A stretch of 64,000 nucleotides of DNA from Chloranthus sessilifolius (taxonomy: Eukaryota; Streptophyta; Magnoliopsida; Chloranthales; Chloranthaceae): positions 16,493,366 through 16,557,365 of the forward strand of contig CM037587.1 of assembly GCA_021018995.1 (NCBI GenBank), given 5' to 3'. Below, piece by piece: positions 11,041-23,632 of this stretch. Position numbers and translations under genes: made by a program. Each line of letters starts with the position of its first letter. The stretch's first letter is position 1. Below the pieces are notes generated by a model. That model saw only the letters and a list, made by a program, of their open reading frames with translations, was not told the origin of the DNA and ran no database searches.

Positions 11041-11669
11041 TTCCAGCATTCATTTCAGACCTTAGGGGTATATTTGGAACCTCCACAGCTCATGGCACAA
11101 CTTTCCAAGTGTACTGTACGTTTCCCCACAACTCGGGGCAATGCTTGATTGAGAATAAGCCACATCAGCAGATCCCAACTAATTTGATTCTCTTCTTTTC
11201 TGATTGGACAAGGCAAAAAGCTACTTTAGGGATTGCATAAAAGCCATGTAAGCAGGTAGAAAAAGAAGCTGATGCAAGGTAGCAGCCAAGACATTCTTTG
11301 CCTTAGTTTATTTTTAGGGTTAAGTCATCTTTTTGTTTTCTTCTTTCCTTAGCTTAGCATGTCTGGCTAAGTCTCTGTAATAGTTAGGGTTGATTCAAGT
11401 TGTAAAAGGGCTGTGTGAGAGCATTGTAAAGGGTCTGGAGTCTTACAGAGACTATAGACTGGAGGGCCAAACATTATAGGTTTCTTTTATGCAATGAATA
11501 GCTGAGTTTGTTGTTCCATTAAATCTGTAAGTTCTTGTATTTTGCATTTAGATCTTTATAGATTTTTTTGCACCTATAGTTGCATGAGCTTGTAGCCTTG
11601 CAAACATAGTGGTTGTAGTAATTTTCATATTCTAGCTTTTAACCCCCATGACTGGAGTATATCCATGGG

Positions 11670-11701
11670 ATATCCTGTGACCATTCAAGTGGACAGGATA
11701 T
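11670..11701 (+). other. Conserved LTR hairpin (element A, 5' copy)
   Basis: The arms ATATCCTGT and ACAGGATAT pair perfectly over 9 bases; after a GA bulge, CCAT and GTGG pair around a TCAA loop. It lies about 430 bases after the TATA-like box, so it should be in the transcript. The same fold is present in the LTRs of C (two copies) and partly in E. Confidence 0.5.
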
Positions 11702-12267
11702 AGCCCTAGGACTAGTCCATATCTCAGGGTTGGGTTGGATTCTTCTTCCTTACAATTGATCTTGTAGCCAAATGAAGGACTGCTGCAGATCCAGCTTACA
11801 CGGGCTTGCCATGCCTTTTCAGTAAAAATCAATCCCTAGCTACTTATTTCTCACCTATTTTCTGTTTATTTTACCAACCCATTTCCATCCTCTCTAAACC
11901 CCCTTTCTTTTATTGTTGTTTTTATTTTTATTTCTGTTTTTAGTTTAGTGACACCCAAAAAACCTCCCCTCTTTACCTTTGCTTCCCTAGTTTAGGATAG
12001 TTTAGGTTAGAGCTGCCAGATCTATAGCAGATCTGGAGATTTGTTGTAGTTTTTAGATAAAAAAATTCCCGTGGGATAACTTTTACTTATCAAAACTTGC
12101 TACAATAGCCCTGGATCTTGCAGGAGTGGGGTTGTTTTGTGTTGTGTACTTTGATTTCAATTTTTTTTATTCTCCTTTTAGATCTGTTTTTACCATTCTT
12201 TACTTCTGCTATATTTTAACCATTTTTCTATAATAAAGAACAACAAAACAATAAACTAACAAGTTTT

Positions 12268-12285
12268 TGGCTCCGCTGTCGAGGA
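12268..12285 (+). other. Primer binding site, tRNA-Asp type
   Basis: TGGCTCCGCTGTCGAGGA is a decayed form of TGGCGCCGTTGCCGGGGA, the Athila primer site complementary to the 3' end of tRNA-Asp. It follows the LTR end by six bases. The intact form is seen in element C at 52201. Confidence 0.75.
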
Positions 12286-12578
12286 TCTTTGATCTAAGTA
12301 GTAGATATGAGTTTTCCTTTATATTTTCCTTTAGATTAGTCTGTTGCATGTTTAGTGTTTGAATAAATTACTGCTGTCATTTTTGGATTTTTGCAGACCT
12401 GGAGCAGTAGCACATAGGGGAGAGAATAGCTTGCAGCTAGAGCAAAACCTGCCTTAGTTTGCATCTCTCTCTTGTTCTAGTTTCATTTATGATTTCTTTA
12501 ATTTTAGTAGTAGTATTTAGCATTTTTTATTTTTTCTTGACAGCTGTAAGTAGTCTTTTTCTTTACTGTGTGTGTTGT
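12286..12578 (+). other. Leader between PBS and gag, element A
   Basis: This is an AT-rich untranslated leader without an ORF. TTTGCAGACCTGGAGCAGT near 12390 matches TATAGATCTGGACCGTGGC in the same place of element C. Confidence 0.5.
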
Positions 12579-13998
12579 ATGCTGGGTAGAAGGTCCCTTC
12601 ACCGTAATATTAGGCCTTTAAATCCTGAAATAGAGAGTCCTTAGACGTAGGCAACCAGCACAGACCCCTAATGAACCTGTAGGAACATTTAAGATGGGAG
12701 AGCAACCTAGACCCCTTAGGGATTACTATGCACCAGGGGCATATCTGTTCCCCTTCTGCATTCAATTCCCTATTGCTGAAGGTAATTATGATATTAAACC
12801 TCTAGCCATCCAAATGTTACCATCATTTCATGGGTGAATTAAAGAGGACCCTTACAAGCACATTGACGAGTTTCTTTCCTTATACACTACATTTAAAATT
12901 ATTGGCCTGGGAGATGAAACCACTAAAATGAGGCTTTTTCCTTTTTCACTAAAGGATAAGGCTAGAAATTGGCTTAACATGCTCCCAGCAAATAGCATAA
13001 CATCTTGGAATGCCCTACAGTGCCAATTCTTAGCTAAAATTTTTCCCATGAGTATGACTAGTCAGTTGAGGAAGAACATCATTTCTTTTGCTCAGTTCCC
13101 AATTGAAGACTTCCATGAAGCATGAGAAAGATTTAAGGAATTGCTGAGACAATGCCCACACTACCAAATTTTTAAGTAGCAGCTTGTGCAAAGCTTCTAC
13201 TAGGGGATTGATTTTAAAAGTAGAGATATGGTGGATGCATCATGTGGTAGCACTTACCTCAGCAAAACTGATGAAGAAGCCTGAGATCTGTTTGATATTA
13301 TTAGTGAAAATTCTATGCAGCAAGAGACTCTGTCAAGAAATGACATTGAACCTCCTGCTAGAGTTGCAAAATATCCCACTTCTAAAGGAAAATTATATGA
13401 ATTAAATATGTACAATGACCTTGAGAGAAAAGTGGATAGTTTGTCTCAGAAATTTGACAAAGTGTTGAGTGTGTTGCAGCCCCAAACTGCTGCACAGGTT
13501 GGAGAGGCATGTCTGATATGCCAATCACCTACACACTCCTTGCTAGACTGTCCCTCTACTAGTCAGTATCTTTAGTTAGTAATGGAACATGCCAATGCTG
13601 CCCAATCATATGGACAGCAACCTGCTGGGTATCCTTGGAGGAACTACCCTAATTTGAGGTCGAGAGAGGATAATTTTCACCAATCCTAGCAGCAGCAGGT
13701 AGTGCCCTATAGACCCACACAGTAGTACAATCAAGGTTATATTCCAAGACAACAATTTTCACAGTCTGAAGCACAACCAAATCAGTTGACCTTACCACCA
13801 CCACAGCCCAGAGCACCCTTTTGAGGAGCAGGTTTTGTCTTCACTGCAAAATCTCAGTTCCCTATCACAGACTGTAAATTTCCACAGTCAGAGTGTTAAA
13901 AAAATAGAAGACCAGCTGGGTCAATTGTCCAATGCTCTGATAAAAAGGAAAGAGGGCAGGCTTCCAAGCCAGACAATGACCAACCCCAAGGGATAGTA
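12579..13998 (+). pseudogene. gag of element A
   Basis: Gag forms the virus-like particle and binds the RNA. The start MLGRRSL is shared with element C. The capsid-type Retrotrans_gag region runs from about 12830 (DPYKHIDEFLSLYTTF) through LFPFSLKDKARNWLNMLP (12930-12985) to FHEA.ERFKELLRQCP near 13110-13160. A zinc knuckle CLICQSPTHSLLDC (CX2CX4HX4C) is intact at about 13510-13553. A Gln-rich stretch follows, then a DQLGQLSNAL helix near 13905. Stops lie near 12642, 12836, 13123 and 13576, several at expected Trp or Gln codons. Length and order match Athila Gag. Confidence 0.85.
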
Positions 13999-15165
13999 CA
14001 TGATTGGTGAAGCTTCTTCAACTCATGAGGAAGCTAAGTCCATCACAACCTTGAGGAGTAGTAGGGTGGTGGATAATCAAGTAGGTGTTGATGTGCAAAT
14101 GTGTGCAAAGAAGGAAAACTTAGTTCTTGCTGTTGAACAACAGGAGGAAAATAATGGGGCTGCTGTTGATTCCCAACAAGAGAAAAAGAAAAAGAATAAA
14201 AATAGTGATGTGGATGTTAGGCCAGTAGAGGGGTACCAACAGTACCTTATTTGCCATTTCCTCAAGCTTTTAAAGGGCCTTCTCCTTTTGATAAGGGGAA
14301 TGCCAGAATGGAGGAAATAATGGACACCTTTAAGCACGTAAAAATTAATTTGCCTTTGCTTGATCCAATTAAATAAGTCCCGACTTATGCAAAGTTCTTG
14401 AAGGACTTGTGCACTCAAAAGAGAAAAGCTAGGATCCACTTGTCTAAAAATTTTTTTGCTGCTGAGAAAGTACAACCTGTTTTGTCCATTGCCACACCAG
14501 CCAAACTCCAAGACCCAGAGGTACCACCATCCCCTGCATTATAGGTGACCACACTATAGGGAGAGCCCTCTTGGATTTAGGTGCCAGTTTCAACATGCTT
14601 TCATACTCAGTGTATGAGAAGTCGGGTTTGGGGGAATTGAAGCCCACACCCGTGGTGCTGCAATTGGCTGACAGATCTGAGAGAAAACCCATGGGCATTG
14701 TTGAGAATGTATTGGTAGGGATAGATAAAATTTTCTAACCTACTAACATCTTAGTTTTAGACATGGAACCTACCAAATGCATCACTCCAATGCTTGTCAT
14801 ACTGGGCAGGCCATTTTTGGCCACTGCCAATGCTTGCATTCAATGTAAGTCTGGAATGATGGAAGTCACTTTCGAAAATATGAAAGTTAGGTTGAATGTA
14901 TATAATGCAGCCAACCAGTCTCATTATGAGAATGAGGATTGTTTTTTTGTGGATGTTACTGATGAACTAGTGAAAGAAACCTTACCCCAACTGCTGGCAT
15001 GGAATGAGGTGTTATATGATTTTGAGAAAGTGTGGATTGAAGTGATTCAGAAGGAGGCCCCCATTCATGCTACTGAAGAAAAGAAAACATTGGATTCTTC
15101 AGTGGGGGGTAGTGCAACACTCCACATGGAAACCTTCCTTGATGCCCCTCCCTTAGCCCTCTAAG
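13999..15165 (+). pseudogene. Protease region of element A
   Basis: The aspartic protease that processes Gag-Pol. After an acidic and lysine-rich linker, KINLPLLDPI and YAKFLKDLCTQKRK near 14345-14425 precede the protease. The catalytic motif reads LLDLGAS near 14568-14590; Athila elements have DLGAS where most retropepsins have D[TS]GA. LADRSERKPMG and LGRPFLATANACI near 14665-14840 are Athila-typical. Frame changes occur near 14310 and 14530, and a TAA replaces a Tyr-type codon near 14737. The last part (14960-15165) is a linker to reverse transcriptase. Confidence 0.8.
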
Positions 15166-16852
15166 GTACCTTTGTTGCCTTTAGTTGATAGTCCACCAGA
15201 TTTGGAGCTAAAATAGCTACTAGAATCTTTGAAATATGCATTCTTGGGGCAGAATGAGAAGCTGCCAGTAATTATCTCCTCTACTCTCACTATGGATCAG
15301 GAGGAGGAATTACTTTGTGTCCTCAGAAAACATAAGAAAGTCATTGGATGGACAATTGCTAATTTGGGAGGAATTGACCCATCTATTTGCATGCACAAAA
15401 TTCACTTAGAAGAGGGTTCCAAACTCTCTAGGGAAATATAGAAAAAGTTGAAATCTCACATGCAGGAAGTAGTCATGAAAGAAAATTTCAAATTACTGAA
15501 TGCTGGAGTCATTTATCCTATTTCTGATTCTGAGTGGGTATCACCTATCCAGGTGGTCCCCAAGAAATCTGGCATCATAATAATCCCCAATGAGTTTAGA
15601 GAGTTAATGCCAACTAGAGAGACCACTGATTGGAGAGTTTACATAGATTATAAGAAATTAAACTCTAAGACCATAAAAGACCACTTTCCTTTGCCTCTTA
15701 TTGATCAGATATTGGATAAGCTGGCAGGTAGAGCTTATTATTGCTTTCTTGATGGATATTCTGATTATAATCAGATACCAATGTATCCTCAAGACCAGGA
15801 AAAGACAACTTTTACTTGTCCATTTGGAACCTTTGCCTATAGACTATGCAATGCTCCTGCCACCTTCCAAAGGTGCATGTATGTCATATTTTTTGATATG
15901 ATTGATAAGTTTTTAAAAATCTTCATAGATGACTTTTCAGTCTATGGGGATGATTTTAGTCAATATTTGCATCACTTCTGTCTTGTACTTCAAAGGTGTG
16001 AAGAAACTAATTTGGTTTTAAGCTGGGAGAAAAGCCATTTCATGGTCACCCAAGGAATTGTCCTTGGCCATGTGGTATCCTAGAAGGGAATAGAGGTTGA
16101 CAGGGCAAAGATTGACCTAATTTCACACTTACCTCCACCAAAAACCATCTAGCAAGTCAAATCATTTTTAGTACATGCTGATTTTTATAGAAGGTTCATT
16201 AAAGACTTCAATAAGATCTCCAAACCACTCTGTCACTTGCTGTCAAGATGTACCTTCTGTGTTTGATGTTGAATGTCTGAGGGCATTTAAGATATTGAAG
16301 AAATGATTGACCTCTGCCCCTGTGATCCAGGCCCCTAATTATGCCCTACACTTTGAACTAATGTGTGATGCATCTGATTTTACTATTGGAGCTGTTTTAG
16401 GACAGAGGAGAGAAAAACTATCCTATGTAGTTTATTGTGCTAGCAAAACACTAATAGAAGCTCAGTTGAATTATACAGTCACTGAGAAAGAGCTTCTGGC
16501 TGTAGTGTTTGCCTTGGACAAGTTAAGACCTTATTTACTAGAGTCTAAAATTATAATTTTTACTGACCACTCTGCCCCGAAATACTTGCTGGCCAAGAAA
16601 GATGTAAAACCTAGGCTGATCTGATGGATCTTACTCATGCAAGAGTTTGATCTCGAGATCAAGGACAAGAAAGGAGTAGAGAATGTGATAGTTGATCACT
16701 TATCCCAGATTGTGATTGATGAAAGTATTGCAACACCACTTAAGGATTCATTCCCTGATGAGCAATTGTTTGCCATCAAGTCAAGTTTGCCCTGGTTTGC
16801 AAATATTGTAAATTACCTTGCTGTAGGTAGGTTCCCTTCTCACTGGTCCTAG
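15166..16852 (+). pseudogene. Reverse transcriptase and RNase H of element A
   Basis: The Athila-type palm starts with AGVIYPISDSEWVSPIQVVPKK near 15500-15565 (shown in pieces), then VYIDYKKLN, HFPLPLIDQILDKL, YCFLDGYSDYNQI and TFTCPFGTFAYRL. The catalytic box is FIDDFSVYG near 15925-15950. A three-codon loss removes part of the usual RRMPFGLCNAP. RNase H starts near 16300 with LMCDASDFTIGAVLGQ, then LNYTVTEKELLAVVFALDK, IFTDHSA and [12 protein letters not shown]. Stops at 15439, 16081 and 16622 and a frameshift near 16250 break it. A TAA at 16877-16879 lies before integrase, at the same codon as a TAG in element C. Confidence 0.85.
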
Positions 16853-18083
16853 ATGGATAAAGACTTATTCTTCTCATAAGTCAAGTATTTTTTCTGGGAG
16901 GATCCTTACCTCTATAAATATTATACAGACCAAGTGATCAGAAAGTGTGTCCTTGACAGTGAAATCCATAGTATTCTAACCATGTGTCATGAAAATGCCC
17001 GTGGAGGTCAGTTTGGAGGGAAAAAGACAGTAGCTAAGGTGCTGTAGTGTGGTTTCTATTGGCAATCCTTGTTCAAGGATGCTTTTGAGTACAACAAGGC
17101 CTGCATGAGATGTCAAAGGTTGGGGGGTATATCAAAAAGGGATTCAATGTCATTGCACCCCATCCTTGTTGTTGAGCTATTTGATGTCTGGGGGATAGAT
17201 TTCATGGGTCCTTTCCCTCCTTCAATGGGTTTTAATTTCATCGTTGTGGCTATTGGCTATGTTTCCAAATGGGTGGAGGCTATTGACACAAGGATAAATT
17301 ATCATAGAGTTATCCTAAGATTTGTAAAAGAAAATATATTCTCCAGATTTGGCACCCCTAGAGCCATCATCAGTGATGGGGGGAGCCATTTCTGTAACAG
17401 ACACTTTGAGAGTTTACTCAAAAAGTATTCTGTTACTCATAGAATTTCTACTCCATACCACCCGCAGACCTGTGGAAAGGTGGAGATTTCCAATAGAGAA
17501 ATCAAGTATATTATGGAGAAAATAGTCAGGACAGATAGGAAGGATTGGTCCCTAGAATTGACTGAAGCATTGTGGGCTTATAGGACAGCCTATAAGACCC
17601 CTATTGGGATGTCCCCATTCAGACTGGTTTATGGCAAAGCTTGCCATCTCCCAGTGGAGTTAGAGCACAGGGCCTATTGGGCCATTTAAAGTCTAAACAT
17701 GGATCTAACTTCTGCTGGTTTTAACAGAAAACTACAGTTGTCTGAGCTGGAAGAACTAAGGCTGGATGCCTATTCAAATTCAAGAATTTATAAGGAAAAA
17801 GCGAAGGCTTTCTTTGACAAGAACCTTCTAAGGAAGGACTTTGCTGATGGAGCTATGGTATGGCTTTTTAACTCAAAGCTGAAGTTCTTTCCAGACAAGT
17901 TAAGAACTAGATGGGATAGTCATTTACTGTAATTCATGCATTCCCATCTGGTGCTATTGAGATCATGGATCTACTTCTGAAAGGGTTATGAAAGTAAATA
18001 GTCAGAGGCTCAAACTTTGTGTTGAGAATATAGTGGAGCCCTTTGAAACCATTCACTTCCAAGAACCTCTCACTGATGAGTGA
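16853..18083 (+). pseudogene. Integrase of element A
   Basis: The zinc site keeps CHENARGG but the second His is Gln (GGQ), and CMRC gives the two Cys near 17105. The catalytic core is readable: D in WGIDFMGP near 17190, D in ISDGGSHF near 17370, E in [10 protein letters not shown] near 17480. The C-terminal part has [22 protein letters not shown] and the conserved DKLRTRWDS, then loses frame near 17930 and ends at TGA 18081-18083. Element C shares most residues. Stops occur at 16850, 17046, 17687 and 17930. Confidence 0.85.
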
Positions 18084-18289
18084 TCTCCAGCATTGTAACC
18101 TGTGTATCATAGCTGTTTGTGTTTTAAATTTCTGTAAATACAGTGTTTCTATGGGCTGTTTTTATGAATCTTGATGTGTGCAATGCTATGATGCGTTGTT
18201 GTGTGTGGATGTTTGTGTTTAGCATTAGGAATCATTGATCTTTGATGTTTGAGAGTGTGCCTGTCAGCATAAATCTAAACTGAGCTATT

Positions 18290-18660
18290 TTTAGTCTTCT
18301 CGAGAGGATAAGGAGCCTTCAGGCATCCTCTCGAGACATTTTTAATGTGTTTTTAGCTTTCTCGAGAGATCCTTGCACTACCAAACAACCTCCTGAGACA
18401 CTTTACCTGAAGCAAACACACAACTCGATAGGTTAAAGTGCATAAATCTAATCTGCTCGAGAACCTCTCGAGCTGTTTGTGTTGAAAGACCTAGCCTCTC
18501 GTGCAGATCATATTTTCAATATATAAGTTCGATAGGCTAAAGTGCATAACTGCCATCTGCTCGAGATCCTCTCGAGCTATTTTGTTTTGAGCACCCAGCC
18601 TCTCGAAGCTTGGGTATTTAGGTTTTAAACCTATCGGGCAGTGCATTCTCTCATTCCTAT
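18290..18660 (+). promoter_or_regulatory. TCGAG cluster and 104-base duplication before the third ORF
   Basis: Copies such as TTCTCGAGAGG, CCTCTCGAGAC and GCTCGAGAACCTCTCGAG repeat the word of the LTR of this element. Two copies of a 104-base unit start at 18422 (AACTCGATAGG) and 18526 (AGTTCGATAGG), each running through CTCGAGANCCTCTCGAGCT. A TATA-like ATATATAAG lies at about 18519-18527. The third ORF starts 360 bases downstream. The stretch 18084-18289 shows no feature. An internal promoter is inferred. Confidence 0.4.
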
Positions 18661-19022
18661 CTTCTTGCTAAAACACTCGAGCATAAACACTCGACCCAAA
18701 ATTTCTTCATCCTTCTTATCTGCACCATCTGCTCCACCATTTACCCATTGCCTCTACCATTTTGTTAAGCTACTTAAGCCACTGATTTTGCACCTGGAAG
18801 CTTTGGATTTGATTCACTGTGCACTATCCTCAACAATACCCTAGTTTTGGGGTAAGTTTACAAGCTTCTTCTCAGTCTCTTCATTTTTTTGAATATTTTT
18901 ATTGGATTGAGTCATTTTTGGTGGGGATTGGTTGCTTTTTCATCCCCATTTAGTGGATTGAATATTTATTGAGTTTGTGGGAAACTTAGGGTTTCGATTT
19001 AGTGGATAGAAATTAAGGTTTC

Positions 19023-21682
19023 ATGGCTGATAGTACAGATTTTGGAGAAACCCTAATTGACCTCCTTAGACTTGTTCAAACACATCCCCCTACTCCAACT
19101 AGAAAATCCTAGAGGATAGCCTCATCCTCAGGCCCTTAAGCTCCTGTGCCAAACCCTAAGAGAAAGGCTATTTCGGGTGACTCAGCTACCCCAAAGAAAA
19201 AAGCCAGAGCTGCTGCCCAAGAGCTTAAGCTTGCCAAATCTAAAAAGTTGAAGAAGGGTAAAGGAGCAGCCCCTGAAGTTGACCCATTCACTACCCCAAA
19301 TGAATTTGTGGCTGCGCTCAGTTTGGTCCCAGAGACAGCCTTTGATAAGGCATTCTTCACTAAGGAAGACATGGCTAAGGAAGCCATAGAGTTCTTGACT
19401 AAGGTCTCCCTGGATTCATTACTAAAGCCTCTGGAAGAACTTGTTTACCCTAGATTGGTGAGGCTATGATATCAAATTATCAGAATGAAAGAATCTGGAG
19501 GAGGACCATATGAGGAGGATTCTGTGATGGTAATCCTCATTGATGATTTTGAAGCAGTTGTGGACACAACTAACATTGCACAGGTATTGGGCATCCTAGC
19601 ATCATATGGCCCATTCTGCAACTTGGGAGCTCCAATCAGTGCCTCAATTACAGTGATTGCCCAACAATTAACTCAAGGGAAGAAGGCATCTTGGGACTCA
19701 GTAATGAGAAGTGACTTCAACCCCAATTTGCTTTTTATGAAGAATGTATTAAGGAAGAATATCTTTGTGGTTGGTCATCAGTAGGAAAGGAGGCACCCAA
19801 TTATAGATGCCTTGTACTCCGTCTCCAAGGGGCATTTCTTTAATGTTTCCAAGTTGATATTTGAAGGGATAGAGGACATACATGGCAAAGTGCAAAAGAA
19901 GCAGAAACTGCAAGAACTACCCTACAACAGGCTGATTACAACCTTGCTCAAGAAGGGAGGATATATTTGGAAAATGGGGGAGCCCACTGACGAGCTGCCA
20001 TCTGTCATATTTGGAAAGAAGCAGTGGAGCATCAATATGACATTGATGAACAACAAGAAGAAGAAAGAGCCAGCAGCGGCCATTCCTATAGAAGACTCTA
20101 CAGCCACCACTACTGCAGCCACTTTAGAAGCCCCTACTATAGCCACTCCTGCAGTCACCACTATAGCACCCTCACCAGTTATCTCACCACCAGTACCACC
20201 CTCCACAATTCCTCCATCTCCTACCCTACATACCAGTCCATCCATACCTGCCATTCCAATATCACCATAGTGTCAGCTCCAACTCCTCCTATCCTTTTTT
20301 CATTCAAGCTTCCCACACCTCCAATCCACAGAACATACAAGAAGAAAACCCATCACCCAACCACAGAACCAAGCCCATCCATTCCCATACTCACTGACAT
20401 ACCAAGCCCAACACCTGACCCACCTTCACCTTTTACTTATGATGATAGTGAGCCAATGGCTACTGACATTGAACCAATTAACCTATGGAGCCTATTGGCC
20501 CAATTCCCTCTACTACCCATTCCCCTCCATTTTCACCTAACCAAGACCAATTCCATATGACCCAAAACCATTGCACAAAAGAGGGGCACTCGACCCTGAT
20601 AGACTCCATTGTGGGGGATATTAGGCATGAGTACACCCATCTCCTCGACTCCCCACACCCATACCCATTTAACCATGCCTCTACCTCACCATTCCAACCA
20701 ATCCCCCCACCCAACCTGTAACTCTAGCCATACTAGACCTGTTAACCCAGATTATTACCCTCCTAACCTCTCTCCAATCCCAAATTCATACCAACACATA
20801 AAACCAAGCCAACATCCAAACAAGCCTTAACTCTATCCAATCCACCCTTCAAACTTTTATCCCACCACCCACACCTACTCCTTTACCTACCCCTCCTTAG
20901 TAGCCTGCTACATCTGTGGCAACAGTTGATGTTTCCACACAAACTAATTTTAAAAATAAAGAGCTAGCTATAATCCCCCTTTCCATATCCTCAACCTTCA
21001 CCCAAACTAAAATCACTGCGGAGGAGCTGACCCTTGCCCTACCATCCAGTTCCTCCCCATCTACCCAACCTTGTACTGAGCTTGCTGTGATCTCCACTTC
21101 TATTAATGATCCTTTCAACTGAGCCATTGTCCCAGCTTACCAACTTCTAGGACCTCCAACACCCACCCTCATTGCCTTTATAAATGCTAATGCATATCTG
21201 GCTAAGGATGTGAGTGTGCTGGTAGACTATGTGAGCAATTCTGTCTTGTAGACTTGTGAGGATCTGCTAGCCCTCATGAAGCTTCTTTATTGGAAGACTT
21301 TGGAAGCAGTGATATTTGATCATCTGAAGGAGATGAAGGCCATGAAAGAGAAGTTGGACACTGTTGTGGCTGTGTACAAGATCTATGAATAGAGGGCCAA
21401 CCACTACTCCAAGCTGGTTGAAACATTAACAACCACTATCTCATCTATGGGTCCCAAAGATATAGTCCTCAAGCAGAAGTTAAAGGCATTTCAATTCAAG
21501 AGCCTCAGGAGAAGAAGAGTAGTACCAAACAGAGAAAGCCAACTACTTCAAGAACAAAGGCTGGTGCTGCAAAGGCTGAGAGTATCAAGAAAGGAAAGGA
21601 GAAGACTACAAGGGATCCCATTGATCTAGATTCCGATTCTGATTCAAACCATCTGTACAATTTTGCTGTAGTTATTTTGTAG
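19023..21682 (+). pseudogene. Third ORF of element A
   Basis: It starts MADSTDFGETL. Basic clusters PKRK and PKKKAR near 19155-19205 look like a bipartite nuclear localisation signal. The globular core has VYPRLVRL, VLIDDFEAVVD, VLRKNIFVVGHQ and LPYNRLITTLL, with FGKKQWSINM near 20010-20040. A Pro/Ser/Thr-rich linker runs from about 20080 to 21110 and contains STQTN near 20933 and FTQTK near 21000. A coiled coil follows (21200-21450), then a Lys-rich stretch and an acidic end DLDSDSD. No signal peptide or membrane helix was seen, so the customary name env-like is not supported by its sequence. About ten stops or frameshifts break it. The role is unknown. Confidence 0.7.
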
Positions 21683-21937
21683 ATGTTTTTTTGTATTTCA
21701 TGCTTTTAGGAGTTTTTGTAATTGTGTATGTCTTTTGTATTTGTAATTTTGTACAAATTTCTCCTTTGTATAATATTAAAATGTGTGAATAAAATTTTCT
21801 TTTTCTTTATGTGCCAACCAGCATTGCCTCAGTTAATTTTTATTTTATTTTCTGTTAGTTGTTGTTAATATTAATTTTTTGCTGTATTTTATTATTTTCT
21901 GTTGTACCCTGTTGCCCCTGCATACAAGTTTATTGAA

Positions 21938-21976
21938 ACCGTGAGGACCCTATTTTTCTTAGGTTTGGGAGTATGG
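21938..21976 (+). other. Post-ORF hairpin remnant and PPT-like tract
   Basis: ACCGTGAGGACCCTAT is a decayed form of the stem with an AGGA loop seen in E, B and C. AGGTTTGGGAGTATGG follows 9 bases later and resembles the true PPT AGGTTTGGGGGTG at 23620-23632. Confidence 0.4.
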
Positions 21977-23438
21977 CAGGTAGACCAATGAAATAGTTAA
22001 ACTTAGTGTAACAGTGTTAGTTAGATTGAAATAAATAAAGTTAATTCCCACCTAACCAATTGAAAAAGAGGAAATTAAATATGCATAGCACACAATTTAA
22101 AACTGAAATCTTTTGAAAATTAAACACTTCATGAAGTAAATATCAAGAATTTCTTTTCACAATCAGTACTTAGTAAACCAGAAAGGAGAGAAAAAGGTAA
22201 GGATATACCCCATGAGTTCATTTAAAGGCCATACACAGTGAGATTTGGGTCTATCAAATTTCCTTTGAAGAGTGTTCTGGGCAAATTTTTTTGCTCTAAG
22301 GAATGACTAAATCAATATCTCTTCACTAGAAGTTAGGCACCCTAAATTGAAACTGTTTGGCAATACTCATGACACTAAGGATGTGATTTAAGGCCTTCAT
22401 TTGGACAGTTTGAGCTTGAAATTCCCACCCATTGAACTACCCTTTATTTACATTGTTTGAGCTTTAAAAATCTATTTTTCCTTGACAAACACTAGAGTAA
22501 TTGAACCTAAACCTCATTGACCTAATTCAGCCTTACCCTCACTCTGAGATTTCAGAAGGTATAGGAGAAGATGTTGAAGGTCGGTGAGAAGGGTTCAACA
22601 TTTGGTGGAAGGAGAAGAGAGGAAAATTATAAACAACAGTGTGTCAGTTGTAGGGTTGTGGCAATCCATCTTAAAAAAATTAATATAAAAAAAGAGAAAG
22701 GAAGAGAAGTCAAAAGAAGTATGTCCTCCTCTTAATTGATCCACTTCAGATCAATTAAGAGAAAGGAAGAGAAGTCAAACTTGGAAATAGGAGAAGAATC
22801 TATCCACTTCAGATCTGAAAAATATGATAGAAGATGAAGCTGTGCTATGATGAAGAAGGTGAAGTCATGAATCACCTCCTCCTCTTAATTGATTTCTTAG
22901 TTTTGAATCCTTTCCACCCCTTTCATTCTTTTTAAACCTCAACCTAAGTCACATTACAACTCATCTAAAAGTCCTTATTGATCCAAAGTGAAGTGAGCTA
23001 CTAGGTGGAGACAAGGGGATGTCTAATCTATGATGAAAAGAATAAGAAGATGTCAGGAGTTAGAAGCAATGCCTATGCTCATGCTTGCAGGTCTATTTGA
23101 GGTCTGTAACTGATCTTGAGATGCAGAGAAAGTGTACACCCTTGAATTCATTTGTTGAGAGATAGCTCTGGTGAGGATTAGGTCTGAAATTAAATTTATT
23201 GGGGCAATGTCTAAACCTGATTCTTGAATTAATGATGAGCTTAGTATTGATTTCCACACACTATATTCTTGATGTAAACTAATTGGTTGTGAGGGATATA
23301 CATGTTGATTTAATTATTAAACTATTTGCAATTATGTTTTGAACTCCTCTGAATTTGAAAGGAATAGGGTGTGGAATGAAGCTTTATATGTGAAATTTGA
23401 CTTGTCATTGGTTGCACTATGTTTAACTGTTTTATTGT

Positions 23439-23569
23439 GAAGTTTGTGGGTATCTTCACTGAAAATCCTCAGGAGACTTCACTCCTCCACTAGGGATTAC
23501 CTACGGGTTTAAAAGGCCTGATGCATAAGCTAAATGCATTCATGCTCCCTACGAAAGTGGCATTTATAT
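23439..23569 (+). other. Conserved non-coding block before the PPT (A)
   Basis: GAAGTTTGTGGGTATCTTC, CACTAGGGAT, GGTTTAAAAGGC, TAAATGCATTC and GCTCCCTACGAAAGTGGCATTTAT occur in this order here, in E (35705-35833) and in B (28406-28535), although the LTRs of these elements differ widely. The function is unknown. Confidence 0.6.
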
Positions 23570-23594
23570 TTTTAGGATAACTGTTTAATTTTCC

Positions 23595-23632
23595 CTTTGC
23601 TCGAGAACTAGCAAAGTTTAGGTTTGGGGGTG
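23595..23632 (+). other. PPT of element A with adjacent hairpin
   Basis: CTTTGCT and AGCAAAG pair perfectly around CGAGAACT (23595-23616). Three bases later the PPT AGGTTTGGGGGTG (23620-23632) touches the TG of the LTR. Confidence 0.7.

Larger units (their letters stand above)
10147..12261 (+). repeat. 5' LTR of element A
   Basis: It starts TGTTAATCACTG and ends ATAAACTAACA, six bases before the PBS. It matches 23633-25777 over its whole length. A TCGAG-rich region lies at 10455-11040, a TATA-like CATAAAAG near 11236-11243, the conserved hairpin at 11670-11701, and near the end CCCGTGGGATAAC and ACTTGCTACAATAG, boxes also found in the LTRs of C and E. Confidence 0.9.
21683..23619 (+). other. 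Long non-coding 3' region of element A
   Basis: No ORF was seen. It contains a hairpin remnant and PPT-like tract (21938-21976), a stretch matching elements E and C (about 22190-22360, with GAAGAGTGTT and CACTAGAAGTT boxes), a purine-rich part with CTTAATTGATCCACTTCAGATC-type direct repeats near 22660-22800, and the conserved block at 23439-23569. Confidence 0.6.

Noticed and set aside
20478..20714. Open frames on both strands in Pro-rich linkers (also 32999-33250, 60010-60333, 60912-61112)
   Set aside because: They are shadows of the Pro/Ser/Thr-rich linker of the third ORFs and show no family features.
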